From positions 248,438-312,437 of the forward strand of contig DGLA01000010.1 of the NCBI GenBank assembly GCA_002387205.1: 64,000 nt of DNA, written 5' to 3'. Made by a program: the position numbers and the translations under genes. Origin of the DNA: Stutzerimonas stutzeri. GTDB taxonomy: Bacteria; Pseudomonadota; Gammaproteobacteria; Pseudomonadales; Pseudomonadaceae. The notes under the pieces are model-generated. The model made no database searches. It saw only the letters and a list, made by a program, of their open reading frames with translations, and was not told the DNA's origin. Positions 1 to 9,526 of this stretch are shown piece by piece (the first letter of the stretch is position 1; each line of letters starts with the position of its first letter).

Positions 1-255
1 TGCCCGTGCGGCCGATACATCGATGGCATCAAACCCGACACCGAAGCTGATGATGGCTCGCAGGTTCGGCAGCCGCTCGATCAAATGCGCCGTGCAGCCG
101 AAGCGTGCTGAGGTGACCACGATCTCGATGCGCTGGGCATGCTGATCGAGCAAGGCGTCGGCCTCGTTCTCCCAGACCCGGAGCACCTCATGCTCGGCTG
201 CCAGGTTGCGGTTGAAACGATCGGTAAGGGGGCCAAGCTGAAGGATGCAGGTCAC
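1..255 (-). CDS. D-2-hydroxyacid dehydrogenase, N-terminal part (cut by window edge)
   Basis: Only the first 85 codons lie in the window. They read from a GTG at 255, preceded by a GAGG Shine-Dalgarno about 7 nt upstream. The N-terminus (TCILQLGPLTDRF...) and the stretch LPNLRAIISFGVGFDAID match the start of the substrate-binding domain of NAD(P)-dependent D-isomer 2-hydroxyacid dehydrogenases such as glyoxylate/hydroxypyruvate reductases. The NAD-binding domain and catalytic Arg/Glu/His lie outside. The gene starts 31 nt after the FAD-linked oxidase stop and is probably the last visible gene of the aldarate operon. Substrate is unknown; a 2-hydroxy- or 2-keto-acid by-product of aldarate breakdown is an inference. 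Confidence 0.75.
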   Translation of the reverse strand, partial: MTCILQLGPLTDRFNRNLAAEHEVLRVWENEADALLDQHAQRIEIVVTSARFGCTAHLIERLPNLRAIISFGVGFDAIDVSAARA

Positions 256-286
256 GGGATACCTCGACTGGATATGGCCATTCGGT

Positions 287-1702
287 TCAGAGCACCTTGC
301 CGGGATTCATGATTCCTTTGGAATCGAAGGTCATCTTGACGGCGCGCATCAGCTCGAGTTCCAGCGGGTTCTTGTAGTGCCTGGCGGCGGCGCGCTTGGC
401 CTGGCCCAGACCGTGTTCGGCGCTGATGCTGCCTTGCAGGCCTGTGGTGGCATCGTAGATCAACTCCATGACTGCCTCTTGCTGCGCCTTGAAGACCTCA
501 TCATCGGTCCCGACGGGCTTGCTGATGTTGTAATGCAGATTGCCATCGCCCACATGGCCGTAGCACACGATGCGCACGCCGGGGAACCGCTCGAGCAGGC
601 GCCGATCTGTGGTTTCGATGAATTCGGGAATGCAACTCACCGGCACGCTGATGTCGTGCTTGAGGCTGGGGCCTTCATGGTTCTGGGCTTCGGAAATCCC
701 CTCTCGCATGGCCCACAAGGCGGCGACTTGCGCTTCGCTGCTGGCAAGCACGGCATCGGCCACCCATTCGCGTTCCAGTGCCTCGCCGATTCCGGCTTCC
801 AACAAGTCATTGAGTGGTGCGTCGGATTGCGTATCGCTGAGCTCGATCAATACGTACCAGGGATGCGCCTCGGCAAAGGGGTCGCTGCACCCGGCTACAT
901 GGCGCAACACGAATTCCACGCTCTGCCGCGACATCAATTCGAAGCCGGTCAACCGGTCGCCACACAGCCCACGGATCAGTCCGATCAGCTCGACTGCCGC
1001 CTGAACGCTGGGCAAGGCCACCCAGGCGGTGGTCACGCAGCGCACAGCCGGGTAGAGCTTGAGCACGGCGGCGGTAATGACGCCGAGGGTGCCTTCCGAG
1101 CCGATGAACAGATGCTTGAGATCGTAGCCGGTATTGTCCTTTCGAAGGCCGCGCAGGCCGTTCCAGATACGCCCATCAGGCAGCACGACTTCCAGCCCCA
1201 GGGTGAGGTCGCGCATGTTGCCGTAGCGAAGCACGGCCGTCCCCCCGGCATTGGTAGCGAGGTTGCCGCCAAGGGTGCAGCTGCCCTCTGCGCCCAGCGA
1301 CAGCGGAAACAGCCGCCCTGCTTCAGCCGCTGCCTCCTGCAAGTTCCGAAGAATCACCCCTGCCTCGACCGTGATGGTTTCATTGGCAGGATCGATTTCG
1401 CGAATACGCGTCATCCGGGTCAGTGACAGCACCACCTGAGTGCCACTGGCGTCTGGTATCGAACCGCCACACAGGCCGGTGTTGCCGCCCTGTGGCACCA
1501 GCGCGACCTGGTGCTGATGGCACAGACGTACCACCGCGGCGACCTCTTCCGTGCTCGCCGGGCGCACCACCAGCGCAGCCTCACCTCGGTAGGCGTTGCG
1601 CCAGTCGCTCAGGTAAGCGTCCAGCAGCTCAGGATCCCGGACTATCCCGGCAGCTCCTACAACTGCTGCGACCTGCTTGATGAAAGCTTCCGATGTAGTC
1701 AT
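287..1702 (-). CDS. FAD-linked oxidase, GlcD / D-2-hydroxyglutarate dehydrogenase-like
   Basis: The 471-residue protein has the two-domain layout of the vanillyl-alcohol-oxidase/PCMH flavoprotein family. An N-terminal FAD-binding region carries PQGGNTGLCGGS (about residues 70-81), and a C-terminal cap ends with SAEHGLGQAKR (about 428-438), both typical of D-lactate, glycolate (GlcD) and D-2-hydroxyglutarate dehydrogenases. There is no signal peptide, so it should be cytoplasmic and pass electrons to a quinone or flavoprotein acceptor. The start has a good AGAGGA site. It lies 90 nt after garD and 31 nt before the hydroxyacid dehydrogenase, so it probably belongs to the same transcript. GlcE and GlcF partners are absent, which argues against a glycolate oxidase complex. 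Confidence 0.85.
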   Translation of the reverse strand: MTTSEAFIKQVAAVVGAAGIVRDPELLDAYLSDWRNAYRGEAALVVRPASTEEVAAVVRLCHQHQVALVPQGGNTGLCGGSIPDASGTQVVLSLTRMTRIREIDPANETITVEAGVILRNLQEAAAEAGRLFPLSLGAEGSCTLGGNLATNAGGTAVLRYGNMRDLTLGLEVVLPDGRIWNGLRGLRKDNTGYDLKHLFIGSEGTLGVITAAVLKLYPAVRCVTTAWVALPSVQAAVELIGLIRGLCGDRLTGFELMSRQSVEFVLRHVAGCSDPFAEAHPWYVLIELSDTQSDAPLNDLLEAGIGEALEREWVADAVLASSEAQVAALWAMREGISEAQNHEGPSLKHDISVPVSCIPEFIETTDRRLLERFPGVRIVCYGHVGDGNLHYNISKPVGTDDEVFKAQQEAVMELIYDATTGLQGSISAEHGLGQAKRAAARHYKNPLELELMRAVKMTFDSKGIMNPGKVL

Positions 1703-1792
1703 CGCATCCTCTGCCCATGGGTTTCATCGCAGGGCACCGCCTCATTGCGTCAAAAACTGCCGGGCTGCCTTGGGCGCAGTGGTCGGTCGCAA

Positions 1793-3358
1793 TCAGGTGA
1801 TGGGTGCCGGATTGAACAGCACGATGTCGTTGTGCAACCTGTGCCGCTCGGCCCAGGTTTGTTTGCGGCCGCTGGCGACGTCCAGGTAATAGTGGAACAG
1901 CTCCCAGCCCAGTTCTTCGATGGTCGCTCGACCGCTGGCTATCCGACCGGCATCTATGTCGATCAGGTCGGGCCAGCGTTCGGCAAGCTCGGTACGTGTC
2001 GCCACCTTGACCACCGGTGCCATGGCCAAGCCATAAGGCGTGCCGCGTCCCGTGGTGAACACATGAAGATTCATGCCAGCGGCGAGCTGCAGGGTGCCGC
2101 AGACGAAATCACTGGCAGGCGTCGCACAGAAGATCAGCCCTTTTCGATCCACTCGCTCACCGGGCCCTACCACACCGTTTATGGCGCCACTGCCTGATTT
2201 GACGATGGAGCCAAGCGATTTCTCGACGATATTGGACAACCCGCCCTTCTTGTTTCCCGGCGTGGTGTTGGCGCTGCGGTCTGCCGCGCCGCGCTCCAGG
2301 TATCTGTCGTACCAGTCCATCTCGGCGATCAGGGCGTCTGCGACTTCAGGGGTTTCTGCACGGGCCGTCAGCATGTACACCGCATCACGGACTTCAGTGT
2401 TCTCGCTGAACATCACGGTGGCGCCAGCGCGAACCAGGAGGTCAGCGGTATAGCCGAGCGCAGGGTTGGCGGTGATCCCGGAAAACGCATCGCTTCCACC
2501 GCACTGCATGCCCAGCACCAGGTCAGAAGCCGGCACCGTTTCACGACGGCGCAGGTCGAGCTTCTTCAACCGCGCCTCGGCCATGACCATGATCTGGTCG
2601 ATCATTTCGCCAAAGCCGGTATTGGACTCCTGCAGCCGATACAGCCAGGGATCGCGCAGATCCACAGAGGGATCGCCCTCATGCATCACCTGCTCAGCCT
2701 GGAGCTTTTCGCAGCCCAGGCTGATGACCAACGCCTCGCCGCCCAGATTGGGGTTGCGCGCCAGGTTGCGTACGGTGCGGATCGGGATATAGGCGTCGCG
2801 GGCGTTGATCGCCACGCCGCAGCCGTAGCTGTGGGTCAGCGCGACCACGTCGTCGACGTTGGGATACCTGGGCAGCAGTTCGTCGCGGATGCGCTTGACC
2901 GCATGCTCGAGCACGCCGGTGACGCACTGCACCGTGGTGCTGATGCCGAGGATATTGCGGGTCCCGACAGTCCCGTCGGCGTTGCGATAACCCTCAAAGG
3001 TGAAGCCGTCCAGCGGAGCGAGCTTTTCAGGCACGGCCGTGGCACGCGGCAGGCTGTCGAGCGGCGGCGCGCTGGGCATCTTCAACTGTGTTTCCTTGAT
3101 CCAGCTGCCGCGCGGCAACGGTTCGAGCGCGTAGCCGATGATCTGACCGTAGCGCCGCACCGGCTCGCCCTCGGCAATGTCGAGCAAGGCGACCTTGTGG
3201 CTCTGGGGGATGCTTTCGACAGTCACCAGGCCTTCCTCGAAGGACGCACCGACCGGCACGCCGCCGTCGTTGACCACCACGGCTACGTTGTCCGCATCGT
3301 TAAGGCGGATGCAGCGCGGTGAATCTTGATGCTGGATCAGTTGCACGGTTTCGTTCAT
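1793..3358 (-). CDS. garD: Galactarate dehydratase (GarD/UxaA family)
   Basis: This 521-residue protein is full length for the galactarate dehydratase/altronate dehydratase family. An N-terminal SAF-type domain (about residues 1-100) is followed by the large catalytic domain with [13 protein letters not shown] (about 123-135), a Cys-containing THSYGCG near 175-181 and LGMQCGGSD near 283-291; these conserved Cys residues are associated with the iron-dependent dehydratase site. It would convert galactarate to 5-keto-4-deoxy-D-glucarate, the substrate of the kdgD product in the same operon. Start is an ATG with GGAGA upstream. Altronate dehydratase activity is the main alternative, but the gudD/kdgD context favours galactarate. 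Confidence 0.85.
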   Translation of the reverse strand: MNETVQLIQHQDSPRCIRLNDADNVAVVVNDGGVPVGASFEEGLVTVESIPQSHKVALLDIAEGEPVRRYGQIIGYALEPLPRGSWIKETQLKMPSAPPLDSLPRATAVPEKLAPLDGFTFEGYRNADGTVGTRNILGISTTVQCVTGVLEHAVKRIRDELLPRYPNVDDVVALTHSYGCGVAINARDAYIPIRTVRNLARNPNLGGEALVISLGCEKLQAEQVMHEGDPSVDLRDPWLYRLQESNTGFGEMIDQIMVMAEARLKKLDLRRRETVPASDLVLGMQCGGSDAFSGITANPALGYTADLLVRAGATVMFSENTEVRDAVYMLTARAETPEVADALIAEMDWYDRYLERGAADRSANTTPGNKKGGLSNIVEKSLGSIVKSGSGAINGVVGPGERVDRKGLIFCATPASDFVCGTLQLAAGMNLHVFTTGRGTPYGLAMAPVVKVATRTELAERWPDLIDIDAGRIASGRATIEELGWELFHYYLDVASGRKQTWAERHRLHNDIVLFNPAPIT

Positions 3359-3486
3359 ATCGGTCTCCGGTCAGGCCGGCTGTTGTTGTCTGGTGTGGAT
3401 TAAGAGGCGCATTTTTGGGCCAGTGCTTCAGTGTCCGGGGCCTTCTCGCGATTACCCGTTCTGAATGATGTATCTGACTTAAAGGC

Positions 3487-3547
3487 GTCGCGGTCGAGAC
3501 CGCCCCCACGGGTGCGGTGCATCGTGGGAGCGGTCTTGATCGCGAGC
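3487..3547. repeat. Inverted pair of Pseudomonas-type REP sequences (REPIN-like)
   Basis: Two copies of a REP-like motif face each other in the garD-gudD gap. The right copy, GTGGGAGCGGTCTTGATCGC, resembles the common Pseudomonas REP core; the left copy at 3487-3509 is its near inverse complement. About 14 nt separate them. The spacer includes CGGGTGCGGTGCATCGTGG, which recurs in the next intergenic gap near 4925-4943. REP pairs of this kind often fold into long hairpins and lie between operon genes. Here the structure could slow transcription or stabilise the upstream mRNA. Confidence 0.6.
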
Positions 3548-3555
3548 TGCATAGG

Positions 3556-4899
3556 TCAACGGACCATGCAGGGTCTCTTGTTGTTGAACGTCCACTCTGG
3601 AATCAGATACTGCATTGCGACGGCGTCGTCGCGCGCACCCAGGCCTTTGGCCAGGTACAGCTCGTGCGCTCTCTGCAGGGCATCTTCGTCCAGTTCGATA
3701 CCCAGACCCGCCTTGGCCGGTACTGCCACCTTACCACCGACGATCTGCAGCGGCTCGCGGGTCAGGTACTGGCCGTCCTGCCAGATCCAGTGCGTATCGA
3801 TGGCGGTGATCTTGCCCGGTGCAGCAGCCGCCACGTGGGTGAACATCGCCAGCGAGATATCGAAATGGTTGTTCGAGTGGGAGCCCCAGGTCAGTCCCCA
3901 TTCATGGCACATCTGCGCGACGCGTACCGAACCGCTCATGGTCCAGAAATGCGGATCGGCCAGCGGGATGTCCACCGATTGCAACTGGATCGTATGACCC
4001 ATCTGCCGCCAGTCAGTCGCGATCATGTTGGTTGCCGTTGGCAAACCGGTGGCGCGGCGGAATTCGGCCATTACTTCACGGCCGGAGTAGCCGTTCTCGG
4101 CGCCACATGGGTCTTCTGCGTAGGCCAGTACGCCGTGCAAGTCCTTGCACAGATCAATGGCTTCGGCCAGCGACCAGGCGCCGTTGGGGTCGAGGGTGAT
4201 GCGCGCGTCTGGGAAGCGCTCAGCCAGGGCCCGGATCGCCTTGACCTCTTCGCTGCCTGGCAACACACCGCCCTTGAGTTTGAAATCCTTGAAGCCGTAA
4301 CGCTCGTAGGCGGCTTCGGCTTGACGCACAACCGTCTCGGGCGTCAGTGCTTCTTCGTTGCGCACGCGGAACCAGTTATCGCTGGCATCCGACTCATCGC
4401 GGTAGCCGAGGTCGGTCTTGTTGCGATCGGCGATGAAGAACAGGTAACCGAGCATCTCGACTTCGTCGCGTTGCTGCCCGTCACCGAGCAACGCAGCAAC
4501 CGGCACATCGAGGTGCTGGCCAAGCAGATCGAGAAGGGCTGACTCGATAGCCGTGATGGCGTGGATGGCGATACGCAGATCGAAGGTCTGCAGGCCGCGA
4601 CCACCTGCATCGCGATCAGCGAAAGCCTTGCGCGCCTGGTTCAGCAGGCCGTTGAAGTTGCCGACCGACTGGCCGAGCAGAATGGAGCGAGCGTCCTCCA
4701 GTGTCTGGCGGATCGCCTCGCCCCCGGGGACTTCGCCGACTCCGATGTTGCCAGCGCTGTCCTTGAGAATGAGGATGTTGCGGGTGAAGTACGGACCATG
4801 GGCGCCACTCAGGTTGAGCAGCATGCTGTCTTGCCCTGCGACCGGAACCACTCGAAGTTCTGTGACGACCGGTGCGCCATGATTAGCAGAGTTGTTCAT
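3556..4899 (-). CDS. gudD: Glucarate dehydratase (copy 1)
   Basis: The 447-residue enolase-superfamily protein has the full glucarate dehydratase architecture: an N-terminal capping domain and a C-terminal barrel. Visible catalytic-region motifs are DFKLKGG (KxK base), TLDPNGAW and YAEDPCG (metal-ligand strands), TNMIATDW and SHSNNHFD with the catalytic His. It would dehydrate D-glucarate to 5-keto-4-deoxy-D-glucarate in the cytoplasm. It lies between the semialdehyde dehydrogenase and garD on the same strand. A second, divergently transcribed paralogue is at 8086-9477; this copy lacks the extra loop found there and is closer to the usual family length. Confidence 0.93.
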   Translation of the reverse strand: MNNSANHGAPVVTELRVVPVAGQDSMLLNLSGAHGPYFTRNILILKDSAGNIGVGEVPGGEAIRQTLEDARSILLGQSVGNFNGLLNQARKAFADRDAGGRGLQTFDLRIAIHAITAIESALLDLLGQHLDVPVAALLGDGQQRDEVEMLGYLFFIADRNKTDLGYRDESDASDNWFRVRNEEALTPETVVRQAEAAYERYGFKDFKLKGGVLPGSEEVKAIRALAERFPDARITLDPNGAWSLAEAIDLCKDLHGVLAYAEDPCGAENGYSGREVMAEFRRATGLPTATNMIATDWRQMGHTIQLQSVDIPLADPHFWTMSGSVRVAQMCHEWGLTWGSHSNNHFDISLAMFTHVAAAAPGKITAIDTHWIWQDGQYLTREPLQIVGGKVAVPAKAGLGIELDEDALQRAHELYLAKGLGARDDAVAMQYLIPEWTFNNKRPCMVR

Positions 4900-5007
4900 G
4901 AGCGTATCTCTATTGTTGTTATGGTCCGCGGGTGCGGTGCATCGTGGCAGGGCACCAGCTGCCGTGCGATACAGCTGGCAGGTGGCGCCCCTGAACGGCA
5001 GGTAAGA

Positions 5008-6450
5008 TCAGCCGATGTAGGTAGTCTTCACCGTGGTGTAGAACTCCTGGGCGTAGCGACCTTGCTCACGCGGGCCGTAGGACGAGCCCTTGCGGCCACC
5101 GAACGGCACGTGGTAATCCACGCCTGCGGTCGGCAGGTTGACCATCACCATCCCGGCCTGGGAGTGACGCTTGAAGTGGTTGGCGTACTTCAGCGAGGTG
5201 GTGCAGATGCCTGCAGACAAACCGAACTCGGTGTCGTTGGCCATCGCCAGCGCCTCGTCGTAGTCCTTCACCTTCACCACATTGGCCACCGGTCCGAAGA
5301 TCTCTTCACGGCTGATTCGCATGTCCGGGGTGCTGTCGACGAAAAGGGTCGGCGCCAGGTAGTAGCCTTCGGTGCCACAGCTGACTCGCTCGCCGCCGCA
5401 GGCCAGGCGTGCGCCCTCTTGCTTGCCGATTTCGATGTATTTCAGGTCCTGGTCCAGCTGGGCCTGGGAAACCACCGGGCCGACATCCACGCCCTGCTCC
5501 AGTGCCGAACCCACCTTGATCTTCTTGATGCGCTCGATCATGGCTTCGACGAAGCGATCGTAGATGCCTTCGGTCACGATGATGCGGCTGGAGGCAGTGC
5601 AACGCTGACCGGTCGAATAGAAGGCGCTTTGCGTCGCCAGCTCTACGGCGGTATTGAGATCCGCATCGTCCAGAACGATCTGCGGATTCTTGCCGCCCAT
5701 TTCCAGCTGTACCTTGGCCTGGCGACCAACGCAGGTAGCCGCTATGCCACGGCCCACGCCCACCGAACCGGTAAAGCTGACACCATCGACACGCTTGTCG
5801 TTGACGATAGCCTCGCCGACTTCCCGGCCCTTGCCCATCACAAGGTTGAACACACCGGCTGGGAAACCGGAGCGCGAAATGATCTCGGCGATGGCCCAGG
5901 CAGAACCGGGCACCAGATCAGCCGGCTTGATGACCACACAGTTGCCATAGGCCAGCGCGGGCGCAATCTTCCAGGCGGGAATGGCGATGGGGAAGTTCCA
6001 GGGAGTGATCAGACCGATCACGCCCAGCGGCTCGCGGGTGACTTCGACGCTCACGCCCGGACGCACCGACTGCAGGGTTTCGCCAGCCTGACGCAGACAC
6101 TCGCCAGCGAAGTACTTGAAGATGTTCCCGGCACGGGACACTTCGCCAATGGCTTCCGGCAGGGTCTTGCCTTCTTCCCGGGCCAGCAGGTTGCCCAGCT
6201 CCTCACGGCGAGCGAGGATTTCCAGGCCTACCTTTTCCAGTGCATCGGCACGTGCCTGGATGCCGGACGTTGACCACGCCGGGAATGCCTTGCGTGCTGC
6301 GGCGATGGCGGCTTCGACCTGCGAAGCGTCTGCCTGGGCATATTCGCCGATCACATCCGAGAGGTCGGACGGATTGATGTTGGCCTGGTAATTATTGCCA
6401 GCTACCCATTGGCCATCGATGTAGTTGTCATAACGTTGTGCGTCTGCCAC
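5008..6450 (-). CDS. 2,5-dioxovalerate (2-oxoglutarate semialdehyde) dehydrogenase, ALDH family
   Basis: This aldehyde dehydrogenase has the family motifs in order: TPWNFPIAIPAWK, SFTGSVGVG (dinucleotide-binding turn), LEMGGKNP with the general-base Glu, and GQRCTASSR with the catalytic Cys. In kdgD/gudD operons this family oxidises 2-oxoglutarate semialdehyde to 2-oxoglutarate with NAD(P)+, which is the final step here. I chose the GTG at 6450 (MADAQRYDNYIDG..., 480 aa) because AAGGAG lies 9 nt upstream; a longer reading from 6489 has no such site. It sits between kdgD (100 nt gap) and gudD (108 nt gap). Confidence 0.9.
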   Translation of the reverse strand: MADAQRYDNYIDGQWVAGNNYQANINPSDLSDVIGEYAQADASQVEAAIAAARKAFPAWSTSGIQARADALEKVGLEILARREELGNLLAREEGKTLPEAIGEVSRAGNIFKYFAGECLRQAGETLQSVRPGVSVEVTREPLGVIGLITPWNFPIAIPAWKIAPALAYGNCVVIKPADLVPGSAWAIAEIISRSGFPAGVFNLVMGKGREVGEAIVNDKRVDGVSFTGSVGVGRGIAATCVGRQAKVQLEMGGKNPQIVLDDADLNTAVELATQSAFYSTGQRCTASSRIIVTEGIYDRFVEAMIERIKKIKVGSALEQGVDVGPVVSQAQLDQDLKYIEIGKQEGARLACGGERVSCGTEGYYLAPTLFVDSTPDMRISREEIFGPVANVVKVKDYDEALAMANDTEFGLSAGICTTSLKYANHFKRHSQAGMVMVNLPTAGVDYHVPFGGRKGSSYGPREQGRYAQEFYTTVKTTYIG

Positions 6451-6550
6451 GGGGACTTTCTCCTTCGTGAGGTCCGCCTGCAGTGGCACGTTCTACGGAG
6501 CGGGCCAGCTGCAATAGCGGTTGGGGCGAATGATGGGTCGGGTCGGGCCT

Positions 6551-7462
6551 TTATTGAGCACCCTGCTTCTTGATCAGCGCGGCAAGCGCTTCGTACTCGT
6601 CAGGCAGCAGGTCGGTCAGCGGAGCGCGAACCGGTCCGGCGTCATAACCGGCTATCTTTGCGCCGGCCTTGACGATGCTGACCGCATAACCCTTGCAACG
6701 GTTGCGGATGTCGAGGTACGGCAGGAAGAAATCATCGATCAGCTTACCAACGGTCTCGTGGTCATCACGGGCGATGGCGCCGTAGAAATCCATGGCCAGT
6801 TTCGGTACGAAGTTGAATACAGCCGACGAATAGACCGGTACGCCCAGCGCCTTGTAGGCCGCTGCGTAGACTTCCGCAGTCGGCAGGCCGCCAAGATAGG
6901 TCAGGCGGTCACCGAGGCGTCGGCGGATGGACACCATCAGCTCGATATCGCCCAGGCCGTCCTTGTAGCCGATCAGGTTAGGGCAGCGCTCGGTCAGCTG
7001 CTCAAGCAGCGGTGCGGTCAGGCGGCACACGTTGCGGTTATAGACCACGACACCGATGTCGACCGACTTGCAGACCTCTTCAACATGGCGCGCAACACCT
7101 TCCTGGCTGGCTTCGGTCAGGTAGTGCGGCAACAGCAGCAGGCCCTTGGCACCAAGGCGTTCGGCTTCCTGAGCGTAGGCAATGGCCTGACGAGTCGGGC
7201 CGCCTACCCCTGCGAGAATTGGTACCTGGCCGGCGCAGGTGTCGACGGCAGTCTTGATGATGTCCGGGTATTCCTGCGGCGTCAGCGAGAAGAATTCGCC
7301 CGTACCGCCCGCAGCAAAAAGCGCTGTTGCGCCATAAGGTGCCAGCCATTCCAGTCGTTTGATATAGCCGGCACGGCTGAAGTCGCCCTGCTGGTCGAAG
7401 TCGGTGACCGGAAAGGACAGCAGACCAGAAGAGAGGATGGCCTTCAGTTCTTGTGGGTTCAT
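6551..7462 (-). CDS. kdgD: 5-dehydro-4-deoxyglucarate dehydratase (decarboxylating)
   Basis: The 303-residue protein is a class I aldolase-like lyase of the DHDPS/NAL superfamily and is nearly identical in layout to known 5-keto-4-deoxyglucarate dehydratases. It shows the [12 protein letters not shown] substrate loop near residues 49-60, YNRN around the conserved Tyr, and GYKDGLGD containing the Schiff-base Lys. It converts 5-keto-4-deoxyglucarate to 2-oxoglutarate semialdehyde, CO2 and water, joining the dehydratases (garD, gudD, the talarate dehydratase) to the aldehyde dehydrogenase. It is the first gene of the minus-strand operon, and an operator-like motif lies 60 nt upstream of its ATG. 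Confidence 0.95.
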   Translation of the reverse strand: MNPQELKAILSSGLLSFPVTDFDQQGDFSRAGYIKRLEWLAPYGATALFAAGGTGEFFSLTPQEYPDIIKTAVDTCAGQVPILAGVGGPTRQAIAYAQEAERLGAKGLLLLPHYLTEASQEGVARHVEEVCKSVDIGVVVYNRNVCRLTAPLLEQLTERCPNLIGYKDGLGDIELMVSIRRRLGDRLTYLGGLPTAEVYAAAYKALGVPVYSSAVFNFVPKLAMDFYGAIARDDHETVGKLIDDFFLPYLDIRNRCKGYAVSIVKAGAKIAGYDAGPVRAPLTDLLPDEYEALAALIKKQGAQ

Positions 7463-7521
7463 TGTTCGAGCATCCTGTGAAACGGAGAGTATGTGAAGTA
7501 GGGCCTGGGCCTTGGAGATAC

Positions 7522-7534
7522 GTTATCGTACAAC
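7522..7534 (+). promoter_or_regulatory. Putative GntR-family operator in front of kdgD operon
   Basis: GTTATCGTACAAC is a 13-bp imperfect palindrome fitting GTNNTNNNANNAC, the general shape of FadR-subfamily GntR operators. The same 13 bases occur on the minus strand at 20828-20840 upstream of the GntR gene. Variants occur at 7767, 13836 and 14104. It lies 60 bp upstream of the kdgD ATG, close to where the transcription start would be. Confidence 0.65.
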
Positions 7535-7728
7535 GATTGGGTGCGCCACCTCTTTGTCGAAGTTTTGTGCGCCTGCGTCCCTGTCGATGCAGGTAGCCGA
7601 AAAATACTCTGGGCTCAACGGCCTGATGTTGAAACGCCACGGTTCAGTAAGTATTGATTCAGTTTCTGACACAGGGTTGTAGCTGTGACCGGCTGGTCAT
7701 CGGATGCCGGTCGGATTGTTTCAGTGAT

Positions 7729-7779
7729 TTGACTTCCGTCGAAACCACTGATAAAAATCCAGCCTAGTCATACGACAAC
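7729..7779 (+). promoter_or_regulatory. Putative promoter with operator for second gudD / TTT transporter unit
   Basis: TTGACT at 7729-7734 and TAAAAA at 7752-7757, spaced 17 bp, make a plausible sigma-70 promoter on the plus strand. The motif GTCATACGACAAC follows at 7767-7779, inside the longer perfect inverted repeat TCATACG-ACAA-CGTATGA. It would cover the transcription start, as expected for repression. The same promoter-operator order is seen before udh. Confidence 0.55.
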
Positions 7780-8085
7780 GTATGACACAAAACAACCAGA
7801 GCCCTAAAAGCCATGACTAACGCCGCACAGTCCTGTTACCCGACTTACAGGCCACCTCTGCCTTGTTCTCGCGCTCAGCCGAAACGAGCGAGCCAACTGG
7901 CAGCCACTGCTGCTGTGGAAGGCAATCCCCCACAGAGCAAACCACCGATGCTGCCGACCAGGGCGCCAGTCAGTTGGCCAGCTCCCGGCGCATCAATCAC
8001 ATTGCTGCGCCAGATGGATATCCAACGCTCATAGATATTGCTTGGCCTCTTTCGCTCACAACAAAAAACAGGAGCAAGACAGCAG
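7780..8085 (+). other. Long untranslated leader before second gudD, no gene recognised
   Basis: About 300 nt separate the putative operator from the ATG at 8086. Short open frames exist here, for example 7813-8034 on plus and 7875-8135 on minus. None has a convincing ribosome-binding site together with a recognisable protein. It could be a 5' untranslated region, a decayed gene or an unnoticed small RNA; the sequence alone does not decide. Confidence 0.4.
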
Positions 8086-9477
8086 ATGCAAGACACACAA
8101 ACGGCGACGCCAGTAGTCACGGAGATGCAGGTCATTCCGGTGGCAGGTTACGACAGCATGCTGCTGAACCTCTGTGGCGCGCATGCGCCCTACTTCACCC
8201 GCAACCTGGTGCTTCTCAAGGACACTGCGGGGCGTACCGGTATTGGTGAAGTACCAGGTGGTGAGGGCATTCGTCAGGCGCTTGAGCGCACCAAGGGCCT
8301 GGTAATCGGCCAGCCGATCGGGCGTTACAACGCCGTGCTAAACGCCCTTCGTCGAAATATCGCTGGCAACGCGGGCAAAGGTCCGCAGGCGACCCGGCAT
8401 GAGGTCACCTCGGAAGCGGAAGCGGCGGTCCTGAAGCAGCCGCATGAGATCAATCTGCGCCTGGACAATGTCGTTACCGCAGTGGAAGCCGCCCTGCTCG
8501 ACCTGCTCGGCCAGTACCTCGACGTGCCGGTTGCCGAGCTGCTCGGCAGCGGCCAACAGCGAGACAGCGTGCCGATGCTGGCGTACCTCTTCTATATAGG
8601 AGATCGCAACCGCACCGACCTGCCGTACCTCGCCGGTCACGGTTCGGCTGATGACTGGTACCACCTTCGTCATCAGGAAGCGGTGACTCCGGCCGCCATC
8701 GTCCGGCTGGCCGAGGCCGCTACGGCGCGCTATGGCTTCAAGGATTTCAAGCTCAAGGGCGGTGTCATGCGTGGTAGCGAAGAGATGCAGGCGATTGCCG
8801 GCATCAAGTCGCGCTTCCCTGATGCCCGCGTCACGCTTGATCCCAATGGCGCCTGGTCACTGGCCGAAGCCATCGCACTGTGCAAAGGCCAGGGTCATAT
8901 CCTGTCCTACGCGGAAGACCCCTGCGGCCCGGAGAATGGTTACTCCGGTCGCGAGATCATGGCCGAGTTCAAGCGCGCTACTGGCATTCCCACCGCCACC
9001 AACATGGTTGCAACCGACTGGCGTCAGATGGGCCACTCGCTGCGCCTCGAAGCAGTGGACATCCCATTGGCCGATCCACACTTCTGGACCATGCAGGGTT
9101 CGGTGCGGCTCGCTCAGATGTGCGAGCAGTTCGGCCTCACCTGGGGTTCGCACTCCAACAACCACTTCGACGTTTCGCTGGCGATGTTCACCCATGCTGC
9201 GGCGGCAGCTCCGGGCAACATAACTGCCATCGACACCCACTGGATCTGGCAGGAAGGCCAGGAACGCCTGACCCGTGAACCGCTGCAGATCGTGGATGGC
9301 GCGGTTCAGGTACCGGACAAGCCGGGCCTTGGCATCGAACCGGACATTGACCGGATCATGTCCGCCCATGAGCTATACAACAAGGTCGCCACCGGCGCCC
9401 GAGACGATGCCATGGCCATGCAGTACCTGGTTCCTGGCTGGAAGTACGACCCCAAGCAACCAAGCCTGGGTCGCTAA
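8086..9477 (+). CDS. Glucarate dehydratase paralogue (copy 2, with inserted loop)
   Basis: This 463-residue protein aligns throughout with the gudD product at 3556-4899 and keeps [30 protein letters not shown] and SHSNNHFD, so it should be catalytically competent. It differs by a longer segment, about 18 extra residues near 88-120 ([20 protein letters not shown]), within the capping domain that shapes substrate specificity in enolase-superfamily enzymes. The start is the ATG at 8086 after ACAGGAGCAAGACAGCAG; the frame is open further upstream without support. It is followed by a tripartite tricarboxylate transporter. It may act on glucarate or a related aldarate such as idarate, or resemble the enterobacterial glucarate-dehydratase-related protein GudX. 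Confidence 0.88.
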   Translation: MQDTQTATPVVTEMQVIPVAGYDSMLLNLCGAHAPYFTRNLVLLKDTAGRTGIGEVPGGEGIRQALERTKGLVIGQPIGRYNAVLNALRRNIAGNAGKGPQATRHEVTSEAEAAVLKQPHEINLRLDNVVTAVEAALLDLLGQYLDVPVAELLGSGQQRDSVPMLAYLFYIGDRNRTDLPYLAGHGSADDWYHLRHQEAVTPAAIVRLAEAATARYGFKDFKLKGGVMRGSEEMQAIAGIKSRFPDARVTLDPNGAWSLAEAIALCKGQGHILSYAEDPCGPENGYSGREIMAEFKRATGIPTATNMVATDWRQMGHSLRLEAVDIPLADPHFWTMQGSVRLAQMCEQFGLTWGSHSNNHFDVSLAMFTHAAAAAPGNITAIDTHWIWQEGQERLTREPLQIVDGAVQVPDKPGLGIEPDIDRIMSAHELYNKVATGARDDAMAMQYLVPGWKYDPKQPSLGR

Positions 9478-9526
9478 CAAGAAGACCAAAGAAGCGCCGC
9501 AACCCCAACCACCGGAGAGACATACA

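Noticed and set aside
245..1426. Plus-strand open frame of 393 codons
   Set aside because: It is antisense to the FAD-linked oxidase, whose family motifs are clear; the plus translation has no recognisable domain and is typical of GC-rich antisense frames.
4561..6273. Plus-strand open frame of 570 codons
   Set aside because: It runs antisense across gudD and the semialdehyde dehydrogenase; no domain and no ribosome-binding site.
7813..8034. Short plus ORF in the gudD leader
   Set aside because: No ribosome-binding site and a Pro/Ala-rich translation with no recognisable family; kept only as part of the unexplained leader.
7875..8135. Short minus ORF with a glycine-rich hydrophobic stretch
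   Set aside because: It looks membrane-like but overlaps the start of the second gudD and has no ribosome-binding site.
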